NCBI RefSeq assembly: GCF_014646115.1 | Contig: NZ_BMMV01000040.1 | Span: forward strand, 1-45,480 | Length of the DNA stretch: 45,480 nt | Origin: Streptomyces camponoticapitis | GTDB taxonomy: Bacteria > Actinomycetota > Actinomycetes > Streptomycetales > Streptomycetaceae | Direction: 5' to 3' | Shown: positions 1 through 7,634 of the stretch, one piece after another | Layout of the letters: each line of letters opens with the position of its first letter | Numbering within the stretch: position 1 is the first letter of the stretch | Notes under the pieces: model-generated | Database searches by the model: none | Told to the model about the DNA's origin: nothing | What the model saw: the letters and a program-made list of their open reading frames with translations, nothing else | Position numbers and translations under genes: made by a program

Positions 1-1
1 C

Positions 2-829
2 ACCGACCTCTTCGACCGGCCCACCCCCGAACTCCTGGCCACCACGATGACGAACGGGGACGGAGAGAACACTGCCTCGGTGGTGCTGCCGCTGCGGACC
101 GGCGGGGCGCGCCCGCCGTTGTTCTGCGTCCATCCGGGAGGTGGTTTCGGATGGTGCTACGCAGGTGTGCCGCGCATGCTGGGCGCCGGCCGTCCGGTCC
201 ATGCCTTCCAGGCACGCGGGCTCGACGGCAGGCCGGACGCGATCCTTCCCGGCACGCTGGGGGAGATGGCCGCCGACTACCTGGGCCACGCCCGCGAGCT
301 TCAGCCGACAGGACCGCTCCATCTGCTGGGCTGGTCGCTGGGTGGCGTCGTGGCACACGCCATGGCGGTTGAGGCCCAGCGACGGGGCTGGGAGGTCGGA
401 GCCCTGATCATGCTGGACAGCTATCCGGCGCCGGACCTCGGAGCCGACGTGAGGGCCGCGGTGGGGGACTTCGCCGACATCGAGGCGTTGACGGCCGAGG
501 CGATCGGCCCCGGCCTCACCGCAGGCCAGCTGCTGGGAAGGGGCGGGGAGGATGGCGACGGGCGCGCCGAAGCCGTACTGCGGCGGGTGGTGACCAACAA
601 CCTTCAGTTGCTCGGCGGGCACCGCCCTGGGGTCTTCCACGGGGACGCCCTGCTGGTCCCGGCTGGTCTGGAACCCGTTCCCGGCGGACCTCGGAGCCGT
701 TGGGCGCCCTACGTCACAGGCGAACTCACCGTGGCACCCGTTCGCTCCACCCACGGCGAGTTGCTGGCCGCCGAGCGCAGTGAAGCCCTGGGTGAGGTGC
801 TGAGGAACTGGCTCGGCCGAGGCCACTGA
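2..829 (+). CDS. NRPS C-terminus: end of a carrier domain plus type I thioesterase (partial, runs off left edge)
   Basis: The frame is open from base 2. It begins with a motif typical of a carrier-protein tail (DLFDRPTPELLA), so an ATG at 47 is an internal Met and not the gene start. After a short linker comes an alpha/beta-hydrolase thioesterase of about 250 residues. Its nucleophile elbow is GWSLGG (Ser codon 335-337), an Asp lies in LDSYPAP, and the catalytic His is in the C-terminal THGELL motif. The domain releases the finished peptide from the assembly line by hydrolysis or cyclisation. MbtH follows 77 bp downstream, which fits an NRPS terminal module. Adenylation and condensation domains lie outside the window, so the substrate cannot be read. 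Confidence 0.9.
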   Translation, partial: TDLFDRPTPELLATTMTNGDGENTASVVLPLRTGGARPPLFCVHPGGGFGWCYAGVPRMLGAGRPVHAFQARGLDGRPDAILPGTLGEMAADYLGHARELQPTGPLHLLGWSLGGVVAHAMAVEAQRRGWEVGALIMLDSYPAPDLGADVRAAVGDFADIEALTAEAIGPGLTAGQLLGRGGEDGDGRAEAVLRRVVTNNLQLLGGHRPGVFHGDALLVPAGLEPVPGGPRSRWAPYVTGELTVAPVRSTHGELLAAERSEALGEVLRNWLGRGH

Positions 830-906
830 GCCGTGCGGCCGGTTCCGCGGAAACCTGATTCCATCAACAACCGAGCCCGAGCAGACACACCGGAAAGGGA
901 ACAAGA

Positions 907-1089
907 ATGTCCGACACCATGGATCGCTACAAGGTCGTCGTCAACGACGAGGAGCAGTACTCGATCTGGCCGGAGCATCGCCACGAGCCGGCCGGATGGC
1001 ACGCCGTCGGTTTCTCCGGCGAGAAGCCCGAATGCCTCGAGCACATCGAGAAGATCTGGACCGACATGACGCCCAAGAGCCTGCGCTGA
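907..1089 (+). CDS. MbtH-like protein (NRPS adenylation-domain partner)
   Basis: This 60-residue protein has the MbtH family pattern: an early YKVVVNDEEQYSIWP stretch, conserved tryptophans, and a WTDMTPKSLR tail. MbtH-like proteins bind adenylation domains and help them fold and activate amino acids. The ATG at 907 is preceded by AAAGGGAACAAG, a good ribosome binding site. Position just after the NRPS end and before the type II thioesterase is a standard arrangement. Length is normal for the family (60-75 aa). Confidence 0.95.
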   Translation: MSDTMDRYKVVVNDEEQYSIWPEHRHEPAGWHAVGFSGEKPECLEHIEKIWTDMTPKSLR

Positions 1090-1125
1090 CCGGTCGCCGT
1101 CGGGCACGGAGGGAGGGAGGGGAAC

Positions 1126-1911
1126 ATGGCGGTGCGAAACCGGAACACCCGGGTGTCGTCACGGCTGACACGCATCGCGGGAAACGACGCGGCAGGCCTG
1201 AGGCTGGTGTGTCTGCCGTACGCCGGAGCCAGCACCATGGTCTACCGGGGCTGGCCGGCCCGGCTGCCGGCCGGGGTGGACATCCTGGGGGCCGACCCGC
1301 CGGGCCGGGCGCCAGCCCCGGCCGGCAGGCAGACCCCGGGTGGGTTGTCAGAGGTGGCGGCGGTCATGGCCGCGGAGATCGCCGCTCTGCCCCGCCTCCC
1401 CACCGTCCTGTTCGGGCACAGTCTCGGCGCGCTGCTCGCCTACGAAGTGGCCGTCGAACTCACCCTGCGCGGCGTGCCTGTTGAGCACCTGGTGGTGTCG
1501 GGGTGCGCGGCACCGCACCGGAGCGAGAAGTCGGCGCCCTTGAGCCATCTGGGGCAGGAGGAGTTCTTCGCGGCCTGGAACGCCTCCATGGAACTTGCCG
1601 AGAGCATCCGGGACAGTCAGGAGCTGCGGGACCTGCTGTATCCAATGATGCGATACGACATCTGGCTCTACGACACCTATGTGTGGTGGAGGCGTGCCGG
1701 ACTCACCTGCCCCGTGACAGCTTTCGCGGGGTCCGTCGACGGCCTCACGGCGGATGACGCCATGAACTCCTGGTGGGACCTGACATCGGGCGCGTTCTAC
1801 TCACGGCTATTCGCCGGGGACCACTTCTTCCTGCACTCCAGTGAACGGGAGGTCGTCGAGGAGGTCGGGGATCTCCTCGACGGCGTCAGGAGAAGAGCTC
1901 TGCCGCGCTGA
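1126..1911 (+). CDS. Type II thioesterase (editing TE of the NRPS)
   Basis: This stand-alone alpha/beta hydrolase of 261 aa shows the TEII hallmarks: RLVCLPYAGAS near residue 26, the nucleophile elbow FGHSLGALLAYE with Ser99, and the C-terminal GDHFFLHS motif carrying the catalytic His. TEII enzymes clear misprimed acyl or aminoacyl groups from carrier proteins. The first 24 residues are extra compared with the usual start of the family. A strong purine-rich ribosome binding site (GGAGGGAGGGAGGGG) precedes the ATG. A decayed copy of the 3' end of this gene lies at 4447-4545. Confidence 0.92.
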   Translation: MAVRNRNTRVSSRLTRIAGNDAAGLRLVCLPYAGASTMVYRGWPARLPAGVDILGADPPGRAPAPAGRQTPGGLSEVAAVMAAEIAALPRLPTVLFGHSLGALLAYEVAVELTLRGVPVEHLVVSGCAAPHRSEKSAPLSHLGQEEFFAAWNASMELAESIRDSQELRDLLYPMMRYDIWLYDTYVWWRRAGLTCPVTAFAGSVDGLTADDAMNSWWDLTSGAFYSRLFAGDHFFLHSSEREVVEEVGDLLDGVRRRALPR

Positions 1912-2045
1912 GCCGAGAGGTCGGATGACGGCGAGAAACAGTCCCATGCGGGGGCGGTCCGGTCACGGGTCGCCCCCAGGGCGTTTACGCCTGGACTCAC
2001 GGGTCGCGCTCCGGTCCGGTCTCCCGGATCCGCGCGTTGCACAGC

Positions 2046-2090
2046 GATTGTATCCGCGTCGTACGCGGCCGGATCAGGGCTGCCGGTACC
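2046..2090. repeat. Upstream block, copy A of a duplicated intergenic segment
   Basis: Read by eye, this stretch (TTGTATCCGCGTCGTACGC and following) matches 4612-4656 (TTGTATCTGCGTCATGCGC and following) over about 45 bases. In both places it lies upstream of a methyltransferase start, intact at 4868 and broken at 2126. It is therefore part of the duplicated unit and may carry the methyltransferase operon promoter, though no clear -35/-10 pair is visible. Confidence 0.6.
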
Positions 2091-2125
2091 GTCCCGGAGC
2101 ACCGGAAAAAGAAGGTGGGTGAGGG

Positions 2126-2256
2126 ATGAGGAATGAGCCCGTCGCCCTCTCGTATGGCCCACTCGGAAGCGCAGGAGTCCATGGTGGGGAAGGCATCCGA
2201 CCTCGCGGCCACCGCGGCCCTGCTGCAGATCGGCGCCGAGCTGGGCGTGGACCAGG
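2126..2256 (+). pseudogene. 5' remnant of a second methyltransferase gene
   Basis: From about 2195 the DNA nearly repeats the start of the intact methyltransferase gene: CGGCCCTGCTGCAGATCGGC here against CGGCTCTGCTCCAGATCGGC at 4939-4958. The match ends around GTGGACCAG at 2256, equivalent to codon 38 of the intact gene. There the sequence switches abruptly to a KAS III coding segment, so nearly all of the methyltransferase is deleted. The ATG at 2126 probably corresponds to the start at 4868. No functional product is expected. Confidence 0.75.
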
Positions 2257-2689
2257 TACCGCGCCACCGGTGTCACCTTCGGTGAAGGCGCGGGCGCCAT
2301 GGTTCTCACCGCGAGCGACGACCGCTACTTCACCATCGAAGGGACCAAAGTCTTCCTTCAAGCCGTTCGCCGTACGGGCGAGTCCGCCACCACGCTCCTG
2401 AGCCGGATCGGCTGGCAGCGCGGCGAGATCGACCATCTGGTTGGTCGTCAGGCCAACGCGCGCATTCTCGGCGCGCTCGGCCGGCCACCTGGACGTCCCC
2501 ATCGAACGCGCCGTCGTCAACATCGACAGCGTCGGAAACACCTCTGCCGCATCCATCCCCCTGGCCCTCACCCATGGCGCCGGGAAGGGGCGGTTCGCAC
2601 CCGGCGACCGCGTCCTCATGACCGCTTTCGGCGGCGGGCCGGCCTGGGCCTCCGCAGCCGTCACCTGGCCTGACATCACACCCCTGTGA
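2257..2689 (+). pseudogene. Decayed ketoacyl-ACP synthase III (second copy)
   Basis: The segment matches the C-terminal half of the intact KAS III at 9725-10726. YFTIEGTKVF, ESATTLL, VVNIDSVGNTSAAS and the identical ending WPDITPL are all recognisable. The 5' half, with the active-site Cys, is missing. About 45 codons are deleted near 2310. A frameshift sits around 2475-2485, because the frame before it ends ILGALG and the frame after it starts HLDVPIERAVV. The catalytic His of the HQAN motif has become Arg (GRQANARIL). It is dead as a synthase, but the ACP gene behind it keeps its own ribosome binding site. Confidence 0.88.
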
Positions 2690-2737
2690 GCGGCCGCACC
2701 GTGCTGAACGTTCCGGACATCTGAGGAGTGAATAGCG

Positions 2738-2989
2738 ATGAGCATGACCATTCTGCTGCTGGAGCGGCAGATTCTCGACCACATCGTGGAAAAGTTCGCG
2801 GTTCCTGACGACACCACCCCGGGCACCGGCTGGGAGGACTTCGGCTTCGACTCGCTGGCACTGGTCGAACTCAGCCTCGTGCTGGAGAAGAAGTACGCCG
2901 TCCAAGTGGACGACGTGGAGCTGAAGGAGGCCAGCAACGTTGCGGGGATAGCCGCACTTCTGGTCTCCAAGGGTGTCTCCAGTGCCTGA
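2738..2989 (+). CDS. Acyl carrier protein
   Basis: This 83-aa four-helix carrier protein has the phosphopantetheine attachment motif FGFDSLALVEL, with Ser39 as the expected arm site. The acidic ILDHIVEKF helix at the start and the VELKEASNVAGIAALL helix at the end fit the ACP/PCP fold. A ribosome binding site (GAGGAGTGAATAGCG) precedes the ATG. It follows the dead KAS III copy and overlaps the start of the oxygenase gene by 8 bases, so the two are probably translationally coupled. A truncated sister ACP lies at 10769. It probably carries an acyl or aminoacyl intermediate for this pathway. Confidence 0.9.
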   Translation: MSMTILLLERQILDHIVEKFAVPDDTTPGTGWEDFGFDSLALVELSLVLEKKYAVQVDDVELKEASNVAGIAALLVSKGVSSA

Positions 2990-4193
2990 GACCGCCTCCG
3001 ACGCCAAGACCGGAGGGGCCGACCTGGATGCGGGCTTTTCCTGCCTGCGGACAACAGAACACGTTCAGCGGGTCGGCAAGCACTTCCTCGATGCCGGTGT
3101 GGTGTCCGATCTGGTCGCGGCGAGGGCAAAGTGGGCGGGGACGGACAAACTCGCCGACGCGTATCTGGACTGCCTCCTCGACAAGTACGACGGCACCTAC
3201 AGCTACACGACGTACCTGGCGCTACCGGTGCTCATGCCCGTCCTGAGCGGCCCGCGGCCGCGGCTGAGGGCCGGTGACCTCACGGCGTACCTGATGGCGG
3301 ACCTGCTCCGTTTCGAACTGCGGGCCCTACACGGCCTGCACGACCTGATGCCCGACGGCAGGCCCTCCCCGGCCATGGTGCGCAAGCGGGTCACCCTGGG
3401 CGTCCGCTTCCTGTTGTCCCGGTCCTCAGCCGGACCGGGCGGGACGGACCAGGCGGACCTGATGGCGCTCGCCCGGGCGCCCCAGAACCTGGAGAACGCC
3501 CGCCAGCTGCTGGCGGCGCTGCCGCGGAGCCACGACCCGGACACCGCGATGCGGATCTCCGCATCGGTGCTTCCCGTGGACGTGCTGCACGACGAATACC
3601 TCTTCATCCGCGTGCTGCAGAGTTACGAGACGGTGTTCACGGCGCTGGTCGGGCTCCTGCAGACCGCTGTCCGTGGCCTGATGACGGGCCGAGCGGAGAC
3701 GGCCCGTGAAGCGTTGACGGAGGCCGCCGACTGCATTCTGCTGGCAGGCCGCCTGTTCAGCGTGCTGGCGACCATGAGCGCCGAAGCGTTCCGGCGGTTC
3801 CGGACCTTCACCGAAGGCGCCAGCGCCATCCAGTCCGAGCACTACAAGCGGTTCGAACTGCTCTGCGGCGTGCCCCGTCCGGAGCGGCTCGGGTCGGCTG
3901 CCTTCGACAACGTTCCGTCGCTCCAGACAGAGGCTCGCGAAAACCCGGACACGGTGACCCACGCGTATCACCGGGCCCGGGCGGACAAGCTGTTCACCAC
4001 AGCCGAGTGGGAGGATCTCGACAACGCCGTTGACGGTCTGGAAAAGGCGCATCAGCAGTGGAAGACCACCCATTTCCGGCTGGCGTCGAGAATGCTCGGG
4101 GGTTCGCCGGGCACCGGTTACACCGAGGGTGTGCCCTATCTCGAGCACGTCCTGGACAACAGGCTCTTCTGGGCGGTACGGGGGGACCGGTGA
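2982..4193 (+). CDS. Heme-dependent aromatic oxygenase, tryptophan 2,3-dioxygenase / PrnB superfamily
   Basis: This 403-aa helical protein shows the C-terminal signature of tryptophan 2,3-dioxygenase-like enzymes: a W-x3-H motif (WKTTHFRLASRMLG, His364 as the likely proximal heme ligand), then GTGYTEGVPYL where dioxygenases have GTGGSSG. A second block, HDEYLFIRVLQSYE, aligns with the dioxygenase FIxxHQxxE helix, but the distal His is Leu212. A third block, GASAIQSEHYKRFE, aligns with the substrate-binding SGFQS..FR loop. Known relatives include MarE, PrnB, SfmD and LmbB2, which act on aromatic amino acids in antibiotic pathways. The altered distal site suggests chemistry other than indole-ring cleavage. 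GTG at 2982 is chosen because AAGGG lies 8 bases upstream; GTG 2973 is possible. The substrate is unknown, and assignment is from motif memory only. Confidence 0.72.
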   Translation: MPETASDAKTGGADLDAGFSCLRTTEHVQRVGKHFLDAGVVSDLVAARAKWAGTDKLADAYLDCLLDKYDGTYSYTTYLALPVLMPVLSGPRPRLRAGDLTAYLMADLLRFELRALHGLHDLMPDGRPSPAMVRKRVTLGVRFLLSRSSAGPGGTDQADLMALARAPQNLENARQLLAALPRSHDPDTAMRISASVLPVDVLHDEYLFIRVLQSYETVFTALVGLLQTAVRGLMTGRAETAREALTEAADCILLAGRLFSVLATMSAEAFRRFRTFTEGASAIQSEHYKRFELLCGVPRPERLGSAAFDNVPSLQTEARENPDTVTHAYHRARADKLFTTAEWEDLDNAVDGLEKAHQQWKTTHFRLASRMLGGSPGTGYTEGVPYLEHVLDNRLFWAVRGDR

Positions 4194-4252
4194 CCGGACT
4201 CCGAGAGGGAACCTGTCCGGGCGGCGGCCGTGACGGTCTTCGGCGCGCCGGC

Positions 4253-4420
4253 TCAGTAGCTCCCGGCCGCCCCCGGAAAGGCGTTCTCTCCATCGGCCCG
4301 AGAGATGTGGCGGCGCATCTCCTCCGCCGCGGAGTCCAGCAGCTCGTCGAAGATTTCGGGGCCGCCCACCCGCGCGCCTGCGGCCTGCCGGCTGTCGTCG
4401 GGCTCGGACCACCTTTCCAT
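4253..4420 (-). CDS. Possible small protein, 55 aa, unknown
   Basis: A short minus-strand frame lies between the oxygenase gene and the TEII remnant. It starts at ATG 4420 with GGA about 7 bases upstream. The peptide is acidic and helical-looking (GGPEIFDELLDSAAEEMRRH). Third codon positions are GC-rich, as expected for coding DNA here. It is opposite in direction to its neighbours and could also be the end of a lost gene. I do not recognise it. Confidence 0.3.
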   Translation of the reverse strand: MERWSEPDDSRQAAGARVGGPEIFDELLDSAAEEMRRHISRADGENAFPGAAGSY

Positions 4421-4446
4421 CGGTGATTCCATGCACCATTGGCGTG

Positions 4447-4545
4447 AACCGACTTCAGGAGCGTTCCGCCTCCGTCGCTTCCCCCGGGTACCACTTCTTC
4501 CTGCGCTCCCACGAACGGGAGGTCGTGGGAGCGTCGGGGCCCTTC
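4447..4545 (+). pseudogene. 3' remnant of a second type II thioesterase gene
   Basis: Bases 4490-4530 repeat the end of the intact TEII gene: CCACTTCTTCCTGC and GAACGGGAGGTCGT are shared with 1820-1854, and the peptide HFFLRSHEREVV matches HFFLHSSEREVV. Similarity extends upstream to about 4447. The rest of the gene is gone. The remnant precedes the copy-B upstream block and the intact methyltransferase, just as intact TEII precedes the copy-A block and the broken methyltransferase. Confidence 0.75.
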
Positions 4546-4611
4546 TGGGTGTGGTGGGGAACGCCGTCGGCCCGAGACCCTGATCAGCACCTGTCCTTTT
4601 TGTTGTACGGC

Positions 4612-4656
4612 AATTGTATCTGCGTCATGCGCCGCCCGATCGGGGCCGCATGTACC
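4612..4656. repeat. Upstream block, copy B of a duplicated intergenic segment
   Basis: Partner of 2046-2090. It lies 212 bases upstream of the intact methyltransferase start. The flanking DNA (4561-4700) is noticeably more AT-rich than the neighbouring genes, as expected for a promoter region of the downstream operon. Confidence 0.6.
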
Positions 4657-4867
4657 TTCAACGAAGCACAGAGAACACTGAAAGCGAATAAGTAGACGGC
4701 TGCAATTGCGGACCGGCCCACAGTACGGGGCCCTGCGGACCGTGCAGGACATTCAGCCTGCCTGGGCAGCCGGTCGACGGAACGCGACAGAAGGGCGTCT
4801 GCTCGCTTCCGGATTCGCACCGCAAGTCGCTCGTCGGCGTTGCCGACACCCCCGTAGAGGAGAAGAC

Positions 4868-5875
4868 ATGAGTCGGCCGTCGGCACTCAATTCCCCACTC
4901 GAGTCCCCGTTGGACAGAGCCGCCGACATCGCGGCTACCGCGGCTCTGCTCCAGATCGGCGCCGAGCTGGGCGTGGATCAGATGCTCGACGTCGGCGCCG
5001 TGTTCGGCATCAATGAACTTGCCCGGCACACCGACCTGCCGGCGCCCGGCCTCAAGGAATATCTGACCGCACTGGTGGCGGCCGGCCTGGTCGTGGAGAC
5101 GGGTGCCGCGGGGCAGTACCGGCCTGCTGACGACTACGCGGACCGACGGTACGAGGCAGGGTATGTGTCCTGGTCGGTCGGTGCGAACTATCCGTTCATA
5201 GAGAACGCCCGGTCGTTCCTGTCGGACCGGGACGGAGCCGGACGGGTGCATCACCGTGACGGCCGAAGGGTCGCCGTCAGCTCCCGCTGGGTGGGTGAAC
5301 GGGGCTTCTATCAGGGGGTGTACGAGCATGTCCGGGCCTCAGGCGCGCGTCGAATCACCGACCTCGGCGCCGGGGCGGGGCGCCTGCTGATCAAACTCTT
5401 GCTGGAGGATCCGGCTCGCACCGGTGTCGCCCTCGACATCAGCGGAGCGGCCTGCGCCGCGGCCAAGGAGGCCGCTGTCCAGGCGGGTGTGGAGGACCGG
5501 CTGGAGGTTACCGAGCGCCCGATCGAGTCGCTCATGGACGACCTCTCCCCGGTGGACGGGGCCGACGCCGTCCAAGCGTGCTTTGTCATGCACGACGTCG
5601 TCGAGGACGACACGGTGTTCCGGAAGGTACTGGCCGGCTGCCGCGAAGGGCTGGCGCCCGGCGGCTGCATGGCCGTCGTGGACGCGGTCTCCTACGCACC
5701 GGGCACGGAGCGGAAGTTCAGCGCGCTGTTCACGTATCTTCACGCAAACTTCATGGACATCCGACTGCCCGCGGAGCGCGAGTGGCTGCAGAAGTTCGAA
5801 GCCGCGGGGTTCTCGTCGGTGACGTCTGTGCCGCAGCCCATGCCCGGCAGCCGTCTGTTCATCGCGGCCAAGTAG
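4868..5875 (+). CDS. SAM-dependent methyltransferase, MppJ-like (predicted alpha-keto acid C-methyltransferase)
   Basis: This 335-aa class I methyltransferase has an N-terminal dimerisation/winged-helix region (residues 15-100) and SAM motif I ITDLGAGAGRLL (163-174), then an acidic motif around D190. Size and layout resemble MppJ and SgvM, which methylate carbon 3 of 2-keto acids. MppJ binds iron through two His. Here His242 (CFVMHD) and His292 (YLHANFMDIRLP) fall at matching places, with the same LP-x-x-x-EW follow-on. Many relatives are O-methyltransferases, so C-methylation is an inference. ATG 4868 has GAGGAGAAG upstream; the frame extends further 5' but without a better start. It leads the operon with hydratase, dehydrogenase, aldolase and aminotransferase. 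Confidence 0.82.
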   Translation: MSRPSALNSPLESPLDRAADIAATAALLQIGAELGVDQMLDVGAVFGINELARHTDLPAPGLKEYLTALVAAGLVVETGAAGQYRPADDYADRRYEAGYVSWSVGANYPFIENARSFLSDRDGAGRVHHRDGRRVAVSSRWVGERGFYQGVYEHVRASGARRITDLGAGAGRLLIKLLLEDPARTGVALDISGAACAAAKEAAVQAGVEDRLEVTERPIESLMDDLSPVDGADAVQACFVMHDVVEDDTVFRKVLAGCREGLAPGGCMAVVDAVSYAPGTERKFSALFTYLHANFMDIRLPAEREWLQKFEAAGFSSVTSVPQPMPGSRLFIAAK

Positions 5876-5904
5876 TGGCGGACCCGACGAAAGGAGCCGA
5901 GCTG

Positions 5905-6744
5905 ATGACGGTGTCGGCCACACGTTCTATGTACCAGGAGCTCGCGGCGCAGTTGTGGGCCTCCACCCAGGAGCGCAAGCCGGTGGAGCCGCTCTCGGCA
6001 CGCCACCCGGAGCTGACCCTTGCGGACGCCTACGAGGTGCAGCGCGAACTGCGCGCCATGGAGGTCGCCGACGGCGCGAAGCTGGTCGGGTACAAGATCG
6101 GTGTCACGAGTGAGGCGATGCAGAAGGCGTTCGCGATCGATCACCCGGACTTCGGTCATCTGACAGACCGGATGCTGCTGCCGGACGGGGCCTGTCTGGA
6201 CGCGGCGCGGTTCATCGCCCCCAAGGTCGAGGCGGAGATCGCGTTCCGGGTCGGGGAGGATCTGCGGGGCGGTTCGGTAACCGCGGCGGACGTCCTGGAC
6301 GCGACCCTTGCGGTCCGTCCGGTGCTCGAGGTGCTGGACAGCCGGATCGCCGACTGGCGGATCAAGCTGGTGGACACGGTTGCCGACAACACGTCCTCCG
6401 CGATGGTCGTGGTAGGTCCCGAGGTGCCTTTCGGCCCCGCCGAAAGGGTCGATCTGGCAGCCGAGCACCTGATCTTCCAAACGGGGGAGCGGACGCAGAC
6501 GGCGTACGGCTCGGCGGTGATGGGACATCCGGCCGAGTCCGTGGCCTTCCTGGTGCGGATCCTCGACACCTTCGGCGAGGGGATCGGGGCAGGCGACCTG
6601 GTGCTTGCGGGTTCCTGGGCCGAGGCCGTCGACCTGGTGCCCGGGCTCGCGGTCGAGGCGTCCTTCGCGGCCCTGGGCTCGGTGTCGCTCACTGTAGGGG
6701 AATCGGCCGGCGGTTGCGCCGAAGCGGAGGCGGCGGGGGCATGA
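5905..6744 (+). CDS. 2-oxopent-4-enoate hydratase (MhpD family)
   Basis: This 279-aa member of the fumarylacetoacetate-hydrolase fold family is close in length to MhpD. The metal-binding glutamates are visible in PKVEAEIAF and LEVLDSRIADW, and KLVGYKIGVTSEAMQ is typical of the N-terminal half. The catabolic reaction adds water to 2-oxopent-4-enoate to give 4-hydroxy-2-oxovalerate. In a biosynthetic operon it may run as a dehydratase on the aldolase product. ATG 5905 follows GAAAGGAGCCGAGCTG, a strong ribosome binding site. Its stop overlaps the next start (ATGA), so translation is coupled. No loop is missing and the gene looks intact. Confidence 0.9.
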   Translation: MTVSATRSMYQELAAQLWASTQERKPVEPLSARHPELTLADAYEVQRELRAMEVADGAKLVGYKIGVTSEAMQKAFAIDHPDFGHLTDRMLLPDGACLDAARFIAPKVEAEIAFRVGEDLRGGSVTAADVLDATLAVRPVLEVLDSRIADWRIKLVDTVADNTSSAMVVVGPEVPFGPAERVDLAAEHLIFQTGERTQTAYGSAVMGHPAESVAFLVRILDTFGEGIGAGDLVLAGSWAEAVDLVPGLAVEASFAALGSVSLTVGESAGGCAEAEAAGA

Positions 6745-7634
6745 ACCAGAAAGGACGGCTGTCCGTCGCGGTGATCGGCGCCGGACTGATCGGCGTCGAT
6801 CTCGCGACCAAGATCTCACGCTCGGACCGACTCGGCCTGGAGTTGGTCGTGGGCCGTGACGAGAGCACTCCGGGCCTGAGGCGCCTGGCAAAGGAGGGCC
6901 TGCCGGTCGCGGCGAACGGCATCCGCTCCCTGATCGAGCGAGACACACCGTTCGACGTGGTGTTCGACGCCACCAACGCGCTGGCGCACCCCGAACACGC
7001 GAAGCTGCTGAGCCCGTTCAGCGCCTTGCTGGTCGACCTGACTCCCAGTCAGGTGGGGCGAATGGTGATTCCGACCGTCAACGGGCTGGACGCGCTGTCC
7101 CACCGGAACGTGAACATGGTCAGCTGCGGCGGACAGGCCGCGATTCCGGTGCTGCATGCCGTCGCGCGCAACCACCCGATCGAGTACGCGGAGGTGGTGA
7201 CCACCGCCGCCGGCCCGAGCATCGGCCGCTCCACCCGGCTGAACCTCGACGAGTACATCGAGACCACCCAGGACGCGGTCCGGGAGTTCAGCGGAATCGA
7301 GGACGTCAAGGTAATGGTCAACCTGAGCCCGGCCCGACCCCCCGTGACCTTCCGGGTCGCCATTTCCCTGCTCGGGGAGGAGTTGTCGCAGGAATCGGTC
7401 CGCGCCGCGGTGGATTCGGCGGCGCAGGAGATGCGCGCATTCGTAGGCGGCTACACCGTGACCGCCTGCACCGTCAATGGCGGCAAGGCATTCATTGCCG
7501 TCGAGGTCGACGCCTCCGGCGACCGGATCCCGCGTTACGCCGGCAACCTCGACATCATCAACTCCGCCGCACTGCATGTCGCCGAACAGTACGCGGCCGT
7601 CCAACTGTCCAGCGCGTACGCGGAGACGTCATGA
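6741..7634 (+). CDS. Acylating aldehyde dehydrogenase (MhpF/DmpF/NikA family)
   Basis: This 297-aa NAD-dependent enzyme begins with a Rossmann segment (VAVIGAGLIGVDL) and carries the catalytic Cys in NMVSCGGQAAIPV. It also has AGPSIGRSTRLNLDEY and the C-terminal GNLDIINSAALHVAEQ region typical of the family. It interconverts acyl-CoA and aldehyde. Family members form a channelling complex with the cognate aldolase, and here the aldolase gene overlaps directly (ATGA at 7631). In nikkomycin biosynthesis the homologous pair NikA/NikB works in the synthetic direction. That precedent, plus the NRPS context, favours aldehyde formation here. The acyl group is unknown. Confidence 0.92.
   Translation: MNQKGRLSVAVIGAGLIGVDLATKISRSDRLGLELVVGRDESTPGLRRLAKEGLPVAANGIRSLIERDTPFDVVFDATNALAHPEHAKLLSPFSALLVDLTPSQVGRMVIPTVNGLDALSHRNVNMVSCGGQAAIPVLHAVARNHPIEYAEVVTTAAGPSIGRSTRLNLDEYIETTQDAVREFSGIEDVKVMVNLSPARPPVTFRVAISLLGEELSQESVRAAVDSAAQEMRAFVGGYTVTACTVNGGKAFIAVEVDASGDRIPRYAGNLDIINSAALHVAEQYAAVQLSSAYAETS

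Noticed and set aside
47..829. ATG 47 as the start of a free-standing thioesterase
   Set aside because: The frame continues upstream with a carrier-domain tail motif, so the thioesterase is the end of a larger NRPS protein.
2074..3129. A 351-codon minus-strand frame
   Set aside because: Antisense shadow of the KAS III relic, the ACP and the oxygenase start.
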